Assembly (NCBI GenBank): GCA_004283105.1
Contig: SHLN01000143.1
Location: 1-6,829 of the forward strand
Reading direction: 5' to 3'
From: Acidimicrobiia bacterium
Lineage (GTDB): Bacteria; Actinomycetota; Acidimicrobiia; Spongiisociales; SHLN01
Length of the DNA stretch: 6,829 nt
The notes under the pieces were generated by a model. That model did no database searches and was not told the DNA's origin. It saw only the letters and a list, made by a program, of their open reading frames with translations. Position 1 is the stretch's first letter, and the number at the start of each line of letters is the position of its first letter. This document shows, piece by piece, positions 6,292-6,829 of this stretch. The position numbers and the translations under genes were made by a program.

Positions 6292-6675
6292 ATCACAATC
6301 GCTGCAGAAACAGAGGCCCTCGCCCGAGCTGCCGCGGTTGCCCTTGACGAGAAGAAGGGAATCGACGTCGTTCTGCTCGACGTGCACGAGCTCCTCGTCA
6401 TTACCGACATCTTCGTCCTCGCCTCCGGAAACAACCGTCGACAGGTGCAAGCCCTCATCGACGCGGTGGAAGAAGCGCTCCGGCTGGACGACCGGAAGCC
6501 ACTCCGGCGGGAGGGGCAAGATGACGCCCAGTGGGTGCTCCTCGACTACGGAGACATCGTCGTCCACGTATTCGACACCCCGACCCGGGATTACTACGAC
6601 CTCGAGCGGCTGTGGGGTGATGCCCCCCGCCTCGACTTCGATCCGAGCGAACGGGAGGCCGTCTCGGAGGGGTAG
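6292..6675 (+). CDS. rsfS: Ribosome silencing factor RsfS, apparent ATC start
   Basis: RsfS (Iojap/YbeB family) binds uL14 on the large ribosomal subunit and blocks subunit joining when nutrients are low. The family core is clear: ALARAAAVALDEKKGIDVV, then LLVITDIFVLASGNNRRQVQ, AQWVLLDYGDIVVHVF and YYDLERLW. The reading frame opens right after the LCP-like stop (TGA 6280-6282) and contains no ATG, GTG or TTG until GTG 6382. Starting at 6382 would remove the first helix and first strand of the fold. The conserved N-terminal helix is encoded in 6301-6380, so initiation must be upstream. ATC at 6292 has AGAGG (6282-6286) five bases before it and gives MTIAAETEALARAA, 127 residues, the normal family size. 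ATC 6289 and 6298 are less well spaced. A base error in a true ATG, or TGA read-through from the LCP-like gene, are alternatives. The product call is very firm; the start is inferred. Confidence 0.9.
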   Translation: MTIAAETEALARAAAVALDEKKGIDVVLLDVHELLVITDIFVLASGNNRRQVQALIDAVEEALRLDDRKPLRREGQDDAQWVLLDYGDIVVHVFDTPTRDYYDLERLWGDAPRLDFDPSEREAVSEG

Positions 6676-6704
6676 AAGCCTTCCGCAGGCGCGATACGCT
6701 GGAC

Positions 6705-6710
6705 TACAAT
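6705..6710 (+). promoter_or_regulatory. Promoter -10 element of the tRNA-Ala gene (TACAAT)
   Basis: TACAAT is close to the TATAAT consensus and ends 14 bases before the tRNA. This would give a 5' leader of about seven or eight bases, removable by RNase P. No good -35 hexamer is seen; a TT-beginning ttccgc at 6681-6686 is at a plausible distance (18 bases) but is weak. Confidence 0.5.
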
Positions 6711-6724
6711 CGCTTTTCCCAAAT

Positions 6725-6798
6725 GGGGCTGTAGCTCAGTTCGGCAGAGCACTTGCATGGCATGCAAGGGGTCGAGGGTTCAAATCCCTCCAGCTCCA
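6725..6798 (+). tRNA. tRNA-Ala, anticodon GGC
   Basis: The 74-base sequence folds into a complete cloverleaf. The acceptor is GGGGCTG with CAGCTCC, the D-stem GCTC with GAGC, the anticodon stem CTTGC with GCAAG, the variable loop GGGTC, and the T-arm GAGGG-TTCAAAT-CCCTC, with discriminator A at 6798. The anticodon loop ATGGCAT has T33 and anticodon GGC, which reads GCC and GCU alanine codons. The acceptor contains the G3:U70 wobble pair, the identity element recognised by alanyl-tRNA synthetase, which confirms the assignment independently of the anticodon. The 3' CCA is not encoded (ACG follows) and must be added afterwards. Confidence 0.97.
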
Positions 6799-6822
6799 CG
6801 GCAACTCTTCGAGTTGCTTGGC
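6798..6822 (-). repeat. Palindromic intergenic repeat, copy 2 (after tRNA-Ala)
   Basis: On the minus strand this reads GCCAAGCAAC, a seven-base centre, then GTTGCCGT: the same two outer words as at 17-43. The core is a perfect 7-bp stem (6801-6807 with 6811-6817) with a three-base loop. It begins at the discriminator base of the tRNA and may act as a tRNA transcription terminator or processing signal, although no T-tract follows. Its inner pairs differ from copy 1 while pairing is kept (T-A here, G-C there at the sixth stem position), which supports selection on the structure. Confidence 0.6.
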
Positions 6823-6829
6823 AGGCGCT

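Noticed and set aside
6382..6675. rsfS starting at GTG 6382
   Set aside because: It would begin inside the conserved VVLLDVHELLVITD strand and lose the N-terminal helix required by the fold.
6665..6685. Imperfect hairpin CGGAGG / CCTTCCG around the rsfS stop as a terminator
   Set aside because: The stem has a bulge, no T-tract follows, and it overlaps the coding end; too weak to call.
1..6829. Insertion sequences, CRISPR arrays, prophage or toxin-antitoxin genes
   Set aside because: No transposase, direct-repeat array, integrase or toxin-like frame was found; the gaps between genes are all short and accounted for.

Overview
This is a GC-rich window with seven protein genes and one tRNA, all on the plus strand. 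It looks like an Actinomycetota chromosome. The order proA ... nadD, LCP/LytR_C protein, rsfS is a familiar actinobacterial housekeeping neighbourhood, GTG/TTG starts are common, and three genes appear to start on leaderless mRNAs. An uncultured lineage such as Acidimicrobiia is possible, but nothing in the window fixes the class.

Layout. Positions 1-55 hold two hairpins and a promoter that points directly at the ATG of proA (proline biosynthesis). proA overlaps a MoxR-type AAA+ ATPase gene through a TTGA junction, and the ATPase gene abuts a CoxE-like VWA-domain gene with no gap, so these three look co-transcribed. After 52 bases, a stand-alone CheY-like receiver follows with a good Shine-Dalgarno sequence. 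A 63-base gap then leads to a secreted M23/LytM-fold protein. It keeps the zinc ligands but has lost both catalytic histidines, and its frame runs on into nadD. nadD (NAD biosynthesis) has its own apparent leaderless promoter inside the M23 tail. It overlaps a membrane-anchored protein with a degenerate LCP domain plus a LytR_C domain. This is followed by rsfS (ribosome silencing factor), which has no canonical start codon at the position its fold requires and appears to begin with ATC. A tRNA-Ala(GGC) gene with its own promoter and a downstream hairpin closes the window.

How the genes may work together. proA, nadD, rsfS and the tRNA are housekeeping genes. The MoxR-VWA pair is an ATPase/metal-binding module of the CoxD/CoxE type. 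It normally acts as a chaperone for metalloenzyme maturation or complex remodelling, but no client enzyme is visible here. It sits with a receiver and a pseudo-enzyme-like LytM protein between proA and nadD.

The most notable signals are: (1) three TANNNT-N7-RTG leaderless promoters with identical spacing; (2) the ATC start of rsfS; (3) a conserved palindrome present in inverted orientation at both ends of the window, one copy lying between the -35 and -10 positions of the proA promoter; (4) two envelope proteins flanking nadD that keep their folds but have lost catalytic residues.
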